Below are positions 31,001 to 44,254 of a stretch of DNA of 64,000 nt, piece by piece. The number at the start of each line of letters is the position of its first letter. Positions within the stretch are counted from its first letter, which is position 1. The notes beneath the pieces are model-generated. The model had not been told where the DNA came from, did not search any database, and worked only from the letters and a program-made list of their open reading frames with translations. The stretch is from Ceratothoa steindachneri (lineage: Eukaryota > Arthropoda > Malacostraca > Isopoda > Cymothoidae): contig OZ018324.1 of NCBI GenBank assembly GCA_963969495.1, positions 48,431,503 through 48,495,502 of the forward strand, in the 5' to 3' direction. Both the position numbers and the translations under genes were made by a program.

Positions 31001-32435
31001 CAACATCGCTACATTCAAGCAACATGAAAACACTAAACAATAATAACTTAAACCTAAAGAAACTTAAACCTAATATAGAGATTCTTAGCAGCCTCTGAAC
31101 ATTTAAGTTCTGCTGGAGACTGGGGGCCAATACTTTATAGCAACATTCATATTTCTGCTCTCTAAATAAATTGTCATAGTAATGGAGACACCTGCTAACA
31201 GTTGAAGAAAGACTGAGAGTGGCCCTCAGCTGAAGGACAGAGGAAGTACTGTGTATGACTGGAAACGCAGCTTAGGCAATCAATACTTGTGAACCATTCT
31301 CTCATATTGGAAGAAGAAAAATTAGTAGAAGAAAATAAAAGAATAAGCTATTGGAGATAGAAGACATTCAATTCCTCACTATGATAGAACCAGCCCACCA
31401 CCATATATAATATGTATGTGTGTGTGTGCAAAGAGAGAGCTAAAGAGAGAAGTAGAGATATAGAAATATAGAGAGAAAGGTATAGCGAGAGTTAGATGAG
31501 AAAGGTAGAGGAGAGAGAAAAAACACCAAAGATGAAGGAAATGGAGAGATGTATAGAGGGGTAGAGAGCGAGGAGGGAGTGTGTTGGATATTTTTTTCAT
31601 ATTTAGCCATATTCCAATTATCGGAACAGAAGGATTATATATTTTGTCTCTACCGTTCCTTTAAAAAACATATACCACATCTAACATTTTGGTCTACTTC
31701 AAATCGCGGAGTGGTGTCTGAATTTTTAGCTTATTCTCCTGCTTTTGACATCTCAGACCCCACACCCAAAACATTTTCATTCCTCTTTTCGGAGTCTTCA
31801 AAAACTTAATTTTAACTCGAAATCCATGGAACACTGTATCTGTCATTGTTAAGTCGAGTACGTAATTTCTGGCATTTACTCAGTATTACTAGTGTTGAAT
31901 GTGAACCAATCCATTTATTTCGTAATACTGTCTTTAACCAGTTCTATCATTTACACAACTGTGTTCTCCTCTTCTAACGGCAACCTATCCTTACGTTGCG
32001 TTTTGTAGTCACCCTCCTCCTGCCTAGACACTTAAGCTCCCTTTTATCTTGCCTTTTCTTGCAGATCCGGCGCCCCTTGGTTCATTAGCACGTTCATAGA
32101 CGCTAAAAAACGCAGAAGAGCATGTTAGAGACGCCTTCCTTCCGCCCGCGCTCGAGAAATGGAGATGAAACAACTTTTCTCGCCTATTCTCTTGCAACTC
32201 ATGCCTGCACAGCCCTCCTGCTTTCCTCCCGCGAGGCCCATACCAAGAAAATCTTCGTGCACTTTTCAAACTCCTCGCTCCTCTCGTCTCCCTGGTTACC
32301 CTCACTACCATCACCACCTCCCCATCTCCCTTATATATGCCTTTTTCTCTGAAAAAGTAGTTAATATTTGCTCGGGATCCTGTCTTTGTCTGTCTCCAGT
32401 CACACTGTCACCCCAGTTACCCCACCTCCTAATTT
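31001..32435. other. No certain gene; GA-rich patch at 31420-31575
   Basis: Mostly featureless. Open frames of 73-136 codons on both strands near 31549-31809 and 32024-32569 show no domain. The last of these (from 32159) runs into the L2-like LINE below. Confidence 0.4.
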
Positions 32436-32439
32436 CAAT

Positions 32440-34080
32440 TCCATCCACACAGTCCTCTGAAGAACTCGCCTCAATACTCCGCTCATCGAAAAACACATGC
32501 TCTCTGATGACACTTTCCCACCGTTTCTATGTTAAGTTTGTACAAGTCCTCCCCTACCACAATGACTGATCTTCAACGTCTCCTTGTCGCTAGGTAAGCT
32601 GCCTTCAGACTTTAAACATGCTGCTGTCAGTTCAATCTTAAGGAAACGAAATTTTGACCCAAATATTCCTTCGAATTATTTTCCAATGTCTCAACTTTCA
32701 TTCTTATCCAAAAACTCTTGTTATGCTAGTAGCTGCCCACATCACTGAACACATGTCTTCCTCCAGCATCGACAAAACCTTCTAGTCTGACTTTAAGGCA
32801 GGTCACAGCTCTGAATCGGGTTTCCTACATGTGAATGACCGACGCGGCCGAGAGGCAGACGCTGAGAAGCCTTCAATTATAATGTTTCTCGATCTCTTAA
32901 CATAATTTGACATCGTTGACCACTCCTTTCTTTTCCACCATCTTCATGACTTCCTGTCTGCCCCTGGAGGCGCCCTAAATTGGTTTTTCTCTTACCTGTC
33001 ATCTCTTACTCATTATGTTCACATCAGGGATGAAGTATCTCACTCAGCTGCTGTATCCTATGATTCATCAGGGCTGAGTCCTTGACCAGCTCCTCTTTCA
33101 TATCTATCTCCTTCATCCTGGCCTTCTTTTGCGTTGCCTAGGTCTATCCTTCCCTTTCTATGCTGATGACAGGGAAATATTTCTCTCCTCCTCCCCAAAC
33201 TCGTCTGTTGTGACTGTCACCAATCCTTTATCCGCATATGACACGATTAATGAATGGATATCAGATAACTCCTCAAACTCAACCATGACAAAACAGTTAT
33301 TTTATGGTAATTTCAGCAGATCTCGCTTGCTGTAAAAATGTAGCCCCCTCTCTCAATCTAGTTAACTCACCAATTGCGTTCTTTGACAACATTAGAAACA
33401 TGGGTGTTTTCTTTGACAGTCAATTCGATTTCAAATTGCATTTTTCCAATGGGAATAAATCATCTATCTGTTTTCTCCGTAACCTCAGGCATATCCTCTC
33501 TCATTTTGCCCAAAGCATTTTCAAGTTAGCTATCCATACTTTTGTTACATCCTGGCTTGATTACTGTAACTCTCTTTTCACTGGAGCCCCCAACACTACA
33601 ATTCGTCCCCTTCATCTTGTTCATAGCTTTGTGACTCGAGTTCTCTTCTATCACTGACAGTTTTCTCGTGCTACATCCGTGCTCCACGAACTGCACTGAC
33701 TGCCCATTAAATTTTAAATTACCGTTAAAGCCCTCACATTTAAAATTCTAAACACCGCAACTCTCCCTTACCTGTCCTCTCCACACTGGCTGTGTCCAGA
33801 CTACAAAGAAACGTTTGTTCGGGAAGTGCCCTCCTGCTTTCTGGTTCTCGCAGTCGTCTCTACTGCATATGTGATCATGCTTTCTTTTTAGTTACCCCTT
33901 GGCTGTGGAATGGTATTCCTCCTTGCATATGCTTATCTTCCTCGCCTGGAGCTTTCAAACGGGCTCTAAAATACTAGTTCTTCTGTCAGGCCTTTTCCTA
34001 CTCGATGGACTTGCGCCCTGGGGAGGCTTCAAGGTCTTGAAGGACGCCATATAAAACCAATATTTTTATTATTATTATAT
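32440..34080 (+). mobile_element. L2-group LINE, RT to 3' end, decayed
   Basis: Begins in the pre-RT region (SSKNTCSLMTLSHRFYVKFV). RT blocks follow in shifting frames: FKHAAVSSILRKRNF, SKNSCYASS, an FPFYADDREIFLSSSPNSS palm with an intact ADD at ~33160, then NMGVFFDSQFDF. A 117-codon frame (33304-33657) carries SWLDYCNSLFTGAP. The 3' end (GCCATATAAAACCAATA, then a TTATTA run at 34063-34080) is typical of L2-like elements that end in a short repeat. Inactive. Confidence 0.8.
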
Positions 34081-34084
34081 TTCC

Positions 34085-35400
34085 CAAGCTGATATGACTT
34101 GCATTACCAGCATTACGCTCACCCCACATCAGCAGTTAGCGAACAAACATTAGGTTCGCCGTGACTCCATTTGAAATGCACCTTTTCACCTAAACATTGT
34201 GTTCACCCTACTTATATAAATTCAGCTCCGGAATTTACATTACGTTGCCTGTGTATTGACAGCGAAAGTTAATTTCTCACTAATTGCAAACAAGTCTTAT
34301 GCGTCACCAGTAGTTATGAAGAAACATTACGTACATGAATATCAACATGCGCGCGCAAAATGGCGGTCATACTTGCCTGAACCAGGGAAAAAAACACCAC
34401 CAATACTATGGTGGTGTGTTGTGCTTGGTGTCTGTGTTCCTGGGCAGGTTTGCTGAGCTTGGTGAATTTTAATGCTTTTTGTTGGTATCTTAACTTAGAC
34501 TCCTGCAACCTTTGGACTACACTACAAGATTTGACATCCTAAGCTGCGCTATATCCTTAACACCAACCACCTTCTGAAAGCGAAATATCAAGAGATCATT
34601 TCACGCGGAAAAGTGGTGAAGATCAGGAAGTGAAAATATTTAGAAGACATAGCCGCAGATCCTCGTTGCAGGCAGTGGGGCCTAGAGGGTACGATGCTGC
34701 TACACCTGACATCCAGTTGCCGACAACTCCTGAGTCAAGTATCGAAGTATTGAGGGCACTGATCAGTGCCCAGCGCGAGAAATATCCGTGAGAAAAGTGG
34801 CTGCCCAGACAAATCCGAAGGTAGACACTGGAAGGAAAAAATTGAAGATTTGAACTTGAATTTAACTCGGACATCGCCGATATATGGAAAAATGTCCTTG
34901 TAAATCTTGCTCTCCGTATTAATAAGTGTGGATAGTACAAAGTAAACCAGTTCGAGAATGAAAATAAGTAAAATATAATATCGGACTTTCCTTTTGCGAA
35001 TAATTTTACTTCATCAATCTAGCTTAAAGGACTAGTGAAAAATCACTGTTCAAACATCGACACAATTTACTTGTCACCCTGGATTGGGTGGCGTGTATTT
35101 CCTGTAGCCATTTTGAACAAAAAGATATATTTCAGATACAGAGATCTGAAATGTGTATTTGTAATATTTTTCCTATGGTCCTTTGCACCATGAAATAAAG
35201 TTAAATGTCACACCCACCTATTCTACTAATGGCGTTATTTTAATGATAGCGGGGTAGCCTAAAAGTGAATGTTAGGAGAGTATCATTTACAACAGGGATA
35301 GTGCCATTCTTTTTTGCCGAAACCACTATTAAAAGCGAATGTGTAGGTGGACATAATGAAACATTATGTTCTACATAAATTAGAAGAATTTCAACTTTAA
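34085..35400. other. No gene seen
   Basis: Mixed sequence with short frames of 64-105 codons and no domains that I recognise. Confidence 0.4.
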
Positions 35401-35404
35401 TGTC

Positions 35405-35690
35405 ACCGTTCCCGTCTAAGGATTGGGGGAGGGGAAGGGGGGACAGTCCATCCCTCTGGCCACAATGGTCGCCGTAAATAACTTCCTCTTTTTCTTGCGG
35501 TGGTACTTTAAGGACAAAGTGGACTCGATTTCATTGTGTGCTAAGAAGGCATTAAAGGTTAGGATAAGAGATAATATCACGAATATCACCAAAGAGGTGT
35601 TGGACAACACATGGTGATAAAGTGAATATTGATCAGATGTTCTGTGTAGGAACAAATGACGTTCATGTTGAGGTGTACTTACATTATAAA
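35405..35690 (+). pseudogene. Possible DDE transposase C-terminal fragment
   Basis: A frame at 35423-35617 reads FLFFLRWYFKDKVDSISLCA, VRIRDNITNITKEVLDNTW, and shortly after CVGTNDVHVEVYLHYKREK in another frame. This resembles the C-terminus of Tc1/mariner-like transposases with the DFFLWGYLKDKVY...ITPEMLxNTW...GxHVE pattern. The catalytic residues themselves are not clear, so the family is uncertain. Confidence 0.5.
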
Positions 35691-35699
35691 AGAGAGAAA

Positions 35700-36165
35700 T
35701 GTTTTTTATGGTTAGACGTGTAACAGTCTACAAACTTCATTCCTATGTATAATTTATGGCAGTTTCAATAAATGTATTTTTATGTACCTAATGGATTTTA
35801 CAAATTGCACAAAAAATAAAAGATTATCAAGTGTATGTGACAAATAACGTAAATTTATGGATGGGCTCTCAGATCACGAAAAGGATTGACGCCAGCATTA
35901 ATATTTTTATCGCCCACTTTGCATATTATGTGTATATGTATATAATAAACTTTGTCCCCGGGTATTTTCTTTTTCTCTGTATATTAATTGAGTGAGGCTA
36001 AACGGCATTTCATTATAACCAACACCACATTATATAAGGAGGGGATACACAAAATTTATCCGTGCAACAAAGGGCAATGGATCAATTAAGGCCTTTGATT
36101 TGATCATAAATCCATAGCGAGCAAAATATTGGGAAATTCATTCGATTTCGAATAAATTGTGACAA
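35700..36165. other. No gene seen
   Basis: AT-rich spacer up to the TA that begins mariner copy 2. Confidence 0.4.
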
Positions 36166-36169
36166 CATA

Positions 36170-37101
36170 CGATGGGGCGGTCAATATATTTTGCAATTCG
36201 GATATAAGGAAACGAGATATGAGGAAGTGTTTTATTATTTTTCAATATAACTACCCTCGACTTCAATGCACTCGCGCCACTTGTCCCTGAGGCTTCGAAT
36301 TCCCGACAACCAGAAATCTCCCGACTGCTGTTCAATCAACTCCTGGACGGCGAGCTGGACATCTTTATCGTCCCGAAACCGGCGTCCACGCAATGCAGCC
36401 TTGGGCTGGGGGAATAAAAAGTAGTCGCTAGGGGCCATATCTGGACTGTAAGGGGATGGATGAGCTGCTCGAATCCACACTCGCGCAGGGCAGCTTGTGC
36501 AACTCTGGCCTTGTGGACTTTGATGACGTTGAAGTCGATCACGGGGCGTGAGGTTTTGTCAAGTTTCTAGGGACCCAACGGGCAGAGACCTTGGCCATGG
36601 CGAAATTGTCGTAGATGATGTTGATAACACTTCCATGTGATATTCCAAGTTATCATTCGATTTCTTCGACCTTCACCCGTCGATTTTAGGGGATCATCCT
36701 CTCCACACGTGCCACATTGTCCTCGTTGGTCATGTCTGACGGGCGTCCTGGACGGGGGCCATCTTCAAGGGACTCACGACCATGGCGAAACTCCCTATTC
36801 CAGCGAGCAATGCTTGCATAGGAAGTGGCGGTGTCGGTGTACACTGCAACTATGCGTTCATGGATCTCTTTTGCATTCTTGCCTTCCTTGGTCGAAAACT
36901 TGATCACTGCGTGGTGCTCATTTTTCTCCCATGTTGAAAAATTTGTAACTGACGATCTGCGATCAGCTACTGCTTCTTAAATAGTCGAGGCAGGAGCGTG
37001 CAGCTGCAGGTGCTGACTTGTCATAACTTGTCCTAACACCCCCACAAACAGCCATCTCCCTTCCTTTGTTTTGCCCTACCGATTCGCAAAACCGCCCCTC
37101 G
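36170..37101 (-). mobile_element. Mariner with complete ends and internal deletion (copy 2)
   Basis: Flanked by TA at 36168-36169 and 37102-37103. Ends CGATGGGGCGGTCAATA and its inverse (accgcccctcg) match copy 1. Length is ~930 bp. Copy 1 and copy 2 align along their length, including the deletion junction. Confidence 0.92.
36235..36932 (-). pseudogene. mariner transposase, catalytic core deleted (copy 2)
   Basis: Minus strand. The N-terminal frame 36907-36686 (FSTKEGKNAKEIHERIVAVY, RPGRPSDMTNEDNVARVERM) holds the DNA-binding part. It then breaks, passes through ARWVPRNLTKP near 36570, and continues as IDFNVIKVHKARVAQAALRE at 36542. The final block YSPDMAPSDYFLFPQ holds the third Asp, ending SYIEK. 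The first two catalytic Asp residues are absent, as in copy 1. Confidence 0.88.
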
Positions 37102-37104
37102 TAT

Positions 37105-38555
37105 TTTCAAAACGGGACTCTTTTTTCGGAGCAGGCCCGGCAACGAATTAGGCGTTTGAGGCTATCGCGAAATTAAGAAGAGGCTAGGGTTAGGCTATGG
37201 CGTTCGAGGATCATAGTGTTTGTTCAGCCTGTCAGTCAGTCACGTTGATAGAGAGTTGAATAGTCGGCGCCTCATTGATTCGTTTTTTTTTATTCCATTT
37301 CAAATGCCTAAAGGATGATTCAATGGTTGATGAGATTTTGGCATATTTTCCTCTCGAAAAATAAATTTGTAAAGTTTTTGGTTGTTTTTTTTGCCTTATT
37401 CTAAACATATTTTACCTAACCTAACCTTCGCCTAACGATTTCTATCATAATTTTCACTCAGGACAGTTATTTTAGTTTCCAACAAGTAAAATTTCTTATT
37501 TCGAAGAGATACTCTTACTTCGTTCATTCGATATATACATTTGGTAGCCTGTGTGGGATGATATCCAAGTGATGAGAGAAGAGAAATTAGCGAATGTTTT
37601 TAATATTCTGCAACGGAGTTTGATACTCAAGTCTGGGGAGTGAGAAATATGTAGTCATCTATCAGTAATTTTAGGATTTCTGAGGATATTTTCGGAAAAT
37701 TCCCCAAGAGGTATTTCTTTTCTTCTTTCTGTTTGCTTGTGAGTTATCTGCAAACTTGTTATGCGGGTTTATATATGGCCTCAACCCTTAATTTAAGTCA
37801 AATGAGGTTTCCTATGGAAGTTTTACCTTTCCTAAGCTTCTCATTAGTACTCTCCTTTCTCTTTATCTCCATTCTTCATCTCTCAGTCCTCCTTTATACT
37901 CTTTTCAGTACGAAGATGTTTTTGTTGGTTAGTTTTTATTACTTTATAAATACAGAATTTAAAGATATATTTTTTAAATTATTCAGTTGTTAAAAAAGGC
38001 AAACTTCTCTCCTTATACTTATTTTTATGAAAATCGTAACGACTCAGCTCCCTATTACTTTACTTTGATAACTTTCCAACTGAATACCTGTATTTCAAGT
38101 TTGAGAATACCCTTTTTGGGGGCGCGTGCGCAAAAGGGCATCTAAACCGGATAAAGATCTCTTATCTGGAAAGCTACCGAGCCTAAACCCCTTCTATCAG
38201 CGCATAGCCTTGTTATGGATATGTGAAAGGGTCACGAGACCCTTAGAAGTTAATCCTGTAAATAGTTGCTATGGTTTGAATCGAGTGGGAGTAGGGAATA
38301 TGAGGGGTATGTATGATTATTTTAACGCACCCATCTGGAAACTGCCATAAGTCCTCGTAATATAAAATAACAGCCTAGGGATAGACTACATTAAAGTTAT
38401 ACAAATAAAAGTAAACAGATAATCTAACAAAAAAGACAAACAATACGAAGGAAACACGCTCCAGCGTTAAAGAGGGAGGCTCACTACCCTCGGCGCAGGA
38501 ACATACGCTCAAAAACAGAGTGTCAAATGAAGTGGAGAATGCCAGCTTCCTCCAA
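37105..38555. other. No gene seen
   Basis: Long AT-rich stretch. Frames at 37733-37993 and 38126-38350 lack any domain. Confidence 0.4.
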
Positions 38556-38559
38556 AAAG

Positions 38560-39145
38560 TCAGATAGTTCTCATGTGTGTTTATATGAACATAACTTAAA
38601 TACTAAAGACAAATGGTAGCAAGCTCTCTCATCCCGATATCGGGACAAGAAACAAGCGCGAAGATCACACAGACTGGGACATTCAACAAAATTGTGCCAA
38701 CATTCTGGGGATCAATAGAGTCGTCGCAAAAAAGTCCAGGCGAATACTCTATCAAATGGCGGTACGTACTGCGAGGTTTACCAATTGCAAGACAACAGAA
38801 ATAAAACTCAATCCATGGCGGCATTGGGGGGTAGGTCCATTTTACCAGTCTAGGCGCAATGGTACGCAACTTTAAGTTCCTCTCGGTCGTCTCCCATGTT
38901 CTTTGCCAAGTAGTCCGCAAGGCTGCCCTGATTCTTACCATATAGTTGGTGTGAGGAAAAGGGAAACACTGGTCTGGTCGCCCAGTCCTGGCGGACTTTT
39001 ATCGCCCTCATATGTGCGCTCATTCCTTGCAATTCTCACATGTCCATGAACCCAGTTGTAGGTAATTTCGACATTCACCCGGCTCGCGGCAACCGTGGCG
39101 TCAGGGCTACCACGAATCAGGGCGTGATGAGATTCCATTGCCATG
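38560..39145 (-). mobile_element. I-group LINE fragment: RNase H and C-terminus
   Basis: Minus strand. MAMESHHALIRGSPDATVAA followed by VNVEITYNWVHGHVRIARNE (39144-39010) is the last part of a LINE RNase H (WxxGHxGxxxNE). Next come TTWQRTWETTERNLKLRTIA, KWTYPPMPPWIEFYFCCLAI and HLIEYSPGLFCDDSIDPQNV, the C-terminal domain found in I-group elements. Two frames are used, so it is broken. It ends head-on against the plus-strand LINE at 39147. Confidence 0.72.
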
Positions 39146-39146
39146 A

Positions 39147-40490
39147 GAGCACTCTCTGTGACTAAGTCCTAGAGAGAGTGGCGCATGTGAGTTTAGAGTG
39201 CATGGACGGCCTGAAGTTTCCACTCAATGCGGGTCTCGCGAAGAAGGGTGTCTGTCGCCAAATCTCTACTCGATTTATGCCGCAGATGCACCGGCCCCTG
39301 CAAATCTCACTTGCCTCAACATTCAATACGGCGATGATTTCAGCCAGATAATCACTTGTCCTTGGAGGAACGCGCCTATGAAAGCTCGTATGACAGCGGC
39401 AGAAATCGAAAGATTAAACATCTACGAGGGCAACTGGAAGATAAGAAACAACCGGGAGAAATTCAAGGTTGTCCCCATCGGGAGGAGAATACTTTCTGAT
39501 GTCAGGGTAGTGGATAGGCGCTATCCCTACATCGCGGAGTGCAATGTGTACTCGGAATGAAGATTACTTCATCCGGGTACAGGAAGCACGTTGAAGATCG
39601 AATTTATAATGCCTCAGCCGCAGTCAGAACTCTATACATGTTCAGAAATGTCCGCGAGAGCAATTGTAAGACCTACGCTGCTCTACCCCGCCTCCTTCTA
39701 AATTGTGTTTCGAGGACACAAAAGAGGAGACTACAAGTTGTGCAAAATAAATGCGTATGCCTAATTACGAGTACACGCATGCGAGAAAGAAGACACCAAG
39801 AAGAGCTGCACAGGGAGGTGGAGTTAAGTCCCATTAACATTGTCATTGAAGAACGGACAAGGAAAATGCAGGAACTGGTTAATTGAAAACTGAATGATAA
39901 AATCATTAAAATAATTAACCGGAACTGAATAGCTGTAAGTCGCGCCAGATTTCCAAGCTCCGCTAGATTAGTAGCTGGCGAAGATGAATACCGTTCTACC
40001 CATGAAAAGAATGTTAATTTACGAAAGATAAAGACAAAAAACGATTAAGACGAGAATACACCGATTCATGAAAAATCATCAATTTTGATCAAATTTCACC
40101 GATCATGGCTTATTTAAAACCGAACGAGACAGCAAGAAGGAAGAAAGACGAAAAAAAGAACACAAATTACTCAAATTACAAAATATATAAAAACAGGGAA
40201 TACCGAGCATGAAATTAAAGTAATTTATTGCAATAAAAACAGCAAATGCACATTGCCTATCCAGGGGCATTACAATTTTTAAAGACAAATGGCTTGAACG
40301 CCATAAAAATATAAACTATAAAGCAAAACAACAAAAAAGAAACACACCAAGAAAATTATGAAAGCGATAGGCCTGATCACCAGGAGCTTAGCATCTTTGT
40401 AACTCTCACACTACTTTCTCTTTTCACCAGTTTTATTTCTGGACTTCTACCCCCATACCTTTCTGCACCCTATACACATACCCCAAACAT
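39147..40490 (+). mobile_element. 3' fragment of the 56641-62024 LINE family
   Basis: Begins within RT (matching ~60585 of the intact copy). It continues through LYSIYAADAPAPANLTCLNI, QYGDDFSQI (GDD where the intact copy has ADD), WKIRNNREKFKVVPIGRR and the C-terminal KRRLQVVQNKC region. The 3' untranslated region follows. The phrase gacaaatggcttgaacgcc at 40285 recurs at 61757, and cctgatcaccagg at ~40372 is close to 61882. Frameshifts make it dead. It fixes the 3' end of the family near position 62000 of the intact copy. Confidence 0.88.
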
Positions 40491-41409
40491 TCATAATTCG
40501 TATGAGAGCATTCACAGCACTTTGTGAGTCGCTATAGATCTCAATCCGGTCTCCAGGCCTGGCATCACGCAGAAGCTAGTAGAGCTCCGCTGACTTCAAA
40601 CAAAGGAGATACGGCTTGGAAACTGACCACCTACTGTGACTTAGAGCCATACGTATAACTGGCACAGATCCAGCGTGATACGATGTGCGTCTCCGAAGGC
40701 CGAATGCAATACTCTCGGCACTATGGAAGCCTTGGGGGCAGAGGCGGGGCGACAAATAGTCAAAGGTGGTACATCAACGGTGGTCTTCATGGCAGAACGA
40801 GAGGCGCCACCGACCTGAGAGTAACATTGAGCTCTAGAAGAGGTTTCCTAGTCATAAACGCAAAGGGATCTTGCAGTGGCATAGGCACAGTAGAGATTGT
40901 CTCATGGATGCAGTGAGACGCGTTGGCTACTGAGGGGGGCTCGAGCTCGCGTGTACAGGCGCATAATACAATGTGGATGGGGCAGAGCGAGTGGCATCTC
41001 GCCAGCATCGACAAGTAGGCTCTCAATGGATGACGTGCGGAGGGCACCAGTCGCCAGGTGGAGATCGGTGTGGTGGCTCGACTCGAATTTCTTCAATACA
41101 GTCTAGAATGTGGATGCATAAAATTCATATACGTAGTGAGGCTTCGAAAGAACAATGTTCAATAGAAAAACAAGGCAGTAGCCTTATTTGCACCACAAGT
41201 CCTGAACACCACGGAACGAAAAATGTCCATGAGGCGAGTAACAAGAGACCCTAAGACTTAGAATATAAACCTGCCTAGTGAGGCGTCGGTCGAAAACCAG
41301 AGCATGGAAACGGTGCCAATCCACCACTTCCTGGCGAACCCCGTTTATAAACAATTAGAAGTCTGAGTACAGCCGAGGATGCAGGTGTAGAATTGCATCA
41401 CCTCAGTCT

Positions 41410-42600
41410 TCGCCAATTATAATTGAAACCTATGTGCTTCTGTATAGCGAGAGATGCGGCTCAATTCCAGTTGGAGTATACGCTTCAGAGTTGGCATCTG
41501 GGCCCCACCAAAAGAGATCGAAAGGTCGTCCACGTATAGCGTGAGAACCTTTTCCGGCAGTACCGAGGTGATACCGTTGATGTTCAGGGCAAATAATGTG
41601 ACACTCAGGACACATCCCTGTGGCACACCCTCTTCCTGTTCCATTGAAACGAAGATATCGGAAAAACTCAGAAATAAACATTGGAAAGCATCCCTTTGCT
41701 CTTATAATGTCGAGAGTCTCCAAAATACCTCATCAGCATGGAATATAATAAGCTTAGTCCAGATAAAAAAAATTCGTGGCGTAGTGCTGATTAGGAAGGA
41801 AAGCCTCTCAGAAACCAGTTTTTTGCTGCTGCAACGCATTCCACGCGGAATGCAACTTGTGGAACCCTCACTGTGTATAAGACAAGTAGCCTTCGCTACC
41901 CAGGAAAATGGCTAATCTAACATTTACAAATTACTCGATAAACTTGCATACACAAAAGGTTAGAGAAATTGAGCGAAAACAGGCCAAGGTAGAGTAATCT
42001 TTCTCTGGTCTGCGAAAAGCAAGCACGGTAGACATCCGCCAGGGATCTGGGAGGATACCCTTTGTCTAGATCCTGTTGAAAAATCTAACAGAAAATGACA
42101 GGCCTTGCTCACATAAGTAATGAAGCAAGGCATATGGGACATTGTCCGTACAACTGGTGGTGTCCACGGCTGAAGCGAGAGTAGAGCGCAACTCACTCAA
42201 TTTTAAATCTGTCGTTGAAGGGTTCTCCGTCTCTGTGGGTATGTCTAGTCAGCGAGCTTCAGTGGCATCATAACGTGCTTTGAATACTAACAAAGAGGCA
42301 TCCCGGCTAGAGAATCTGAAGAAAGCGATGGCCAAAGACTCCGCTACGTACTTGGGATTCGATATTGCATTCTTGTTCTCCTGGAGAATGGAAGTGAGTT
42401 TCGGTGAGAACTTGCCCGAATCCTTTCGACTCGCAGCCAAACCTCTGCGAGAGGAGTCTTCCTGTTAAGTGAAGATACGTATACGCGGCAGAAAGAGAAG
42501 CGAGCGTGCTTAAAACATACCGGATTCTAGCTCTAGCTCGACGAAATTCACCGAGAGTCAAATCATTTGTGATGCGCTTATAGCGCATATATGTAGTCAT
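41410..42600 (-). pseudogene. LINE reverse transcriptase domain
   Basis: Minus-strand pieces: KFSPKLTSILQENKNAISNP upstream of RT, DNVPYALLHYLCEQGLSFSV, FRSISLTFCVCKFIE, then frame 41644-41417 with EEGVPQGCVLSVTLFALNIN and LTLYVDDLSISFGGAQ (intact VDD). Stops and frame changes separate the pieces. Pattern is Jockey/I type. Confidence 0.78.
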
Positions 42601-42962
42601 AATACTCCTGTCTGAGAGTGGTATCACACAAGGCTGACCATCAAGGAAAAGATCGGCAGGCTAAATGACCAGACGTTATAGGAATAGTAGTAAGGTTTCT
42701 GGAGAAGAAGAACTAAACGGCCTCATCCACCAACCACTGCGCCTGCTTAAGCAACACAGGGGGTTTCTTTCATGCGGGAAACCACACATAAAATTATAGT
42801 TAAATGGGAATGTGATCATTATCATGAAAGTCATCGACCACATCTCACCCTAACTTAGCCTGTGCATCCAGAGAGCAGTGGATAGATTAAGAAAAGGAAA
42901 ATGAAGTAGTTCTTGGACAGTGATGCGTACAGAAATCCACAATTAGGATACCTATTTCCTGC

Positions 42963-43445
42963 TCATGGGATTGAGCTTTTAGTTCTCCAGAAGAGGTGTC
43001 TATCATTTAAATTTCCAAGCAGAAGAAAGGGCCTCGGCAACCGTGCCACGTGCGGTGGAAATTCTCCACGTCGAAGTCGGCTGATGGTGGAATGCATGCA
43101 GAAATAAATCACAGCATACTTTCTATCTAGCTGTAGCTGCACTGCCTCTACTTGAAAGGAGGTATTTATAGCAAAAGGAAGAATGGAGACATCATGCTGG
43201 TTGTAAATCACGCATTCTTCTGTCAGGCCTCTAACCCTTTCTGGTGGGTTCGAAAAATCATTATCTCTCTGGAACGTAGACACGGGGCACGTGCCCAGCA
43301 TGGTGTCGTGCAGAAGTGGAAGAGATGTGAGGGCCCTTTTTGAAGAGAAAACCTTCAACGGGAATGGCCGTACGATTCCCGTAGGTAGAAGTATGGGCAC
43401 TGTTGAATATAAAGGCCATGAAGTCTTTTCCTCCCTCCGCCTCAA
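42963..43445 (-). pseudogene. LINE endonuclease domain
   Basis: A 160-codon minus-strand frame. EAVQLQLDRKYAVIYFCMHS leads to RPFLLLGNLNDRHLFW. The latter is the GDFNAHHxLW catalytic block with GDFN changed to GNLN, so the catalytic Asp is lost. It belongs to the element at 40490-44250. Confidence 0.75.
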
Positions 43446-44254
43446 AACCTTTGAGGGGCTTGACCGCTTTGGATGTAGGGGTCCTTCTTTTTCAGGATCT
43501 CGAGTCTCCGAGGTGATAGGAGCCGAAGCTCTTTGGTGCTATCCTACATTCAGGGGGCAACAACTTTAAGAACCCAGGAAGAAGGTCTCACGACCACTTT
43601 CAGGGTATTGCCTGCTGTGAGTCTAATGACTCAGTGGAGGCGGAGCATCCGTTTTGCCTTCTGGGAAGCAGTCGCACTGGGAGGGGGAGATAACTTGGTT
43701 TAGCCGAGGCTAGTTGTGGACCTATTGTGCACCAACTATACCAGATTAGCGCCCGGCGGAAGTGTGTGGGTGGGGTGGGGGGACTCGCGGAAACTACTGT
43801 GCTCGTAAGCCTGGAAGGGCTAGGAGCAGAGTTTGCCTTTTATATATTTTAGGCATAAGACGTCCAAGGGAGTGGTAAGCGCGCCAGGATCAACTGAAAA
43901 GCCTCGCGGGATGAAACCAGATCCGGAGCCTGAATTGCAATGATTTTCTTCTCTAGGAGATACGCGCCACACTCTTTCGAAGAAGAATGGTGAGACTCTC
44001 CGCAATTAATACACCTGACCATACATGTTAAAGAATTATTGTGTATGGACTTGGACCAGGAATTTACACAGACCTCTGGTAAACCAGATCTTGCCGTCTA
44101 CGTGAGCGATTCGTATGACCAAAATGGTGGCAGTAGTGGCACTTCCTTGGTATTAGTATAAATGCCTTCACAGGTACGCGATACCAACCGACACGCCTGA
44201 AGGCGCCTCGGAACCGGACGGGCCATTCTTGCCCTAGTCACCAGCCGAAATGGC

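Larger units (their letters stand above)
40490..44250 (-). mobile_element. Jockey/I-group LINE, minus strand, decayed
   Basis: Reading 5' to 3' on the minus strand: ORF1 zinc knuckles (CHYCHHFGHTNRSR near 44140, CINCGESHHSSKEC near 44010), endonuclease (43300-42963), RT (42600-41410), and a Jockey-type C-terminal region (HHTDLHLATGALRTSSIESL near 41080). The start of RNase H (EIYSDSQSAVNAL near 40530) follows before truncation at ~40490. Every part is broken by stops and shifts. Confidence 0.82.

Noticed and set aside
32024..32569. Possible host gene (frames of 97, 76 and 136 codons)
   Set aside because: No recognisable domain, overlapping on both strands, and the last runs into L2-like LINE sequence.
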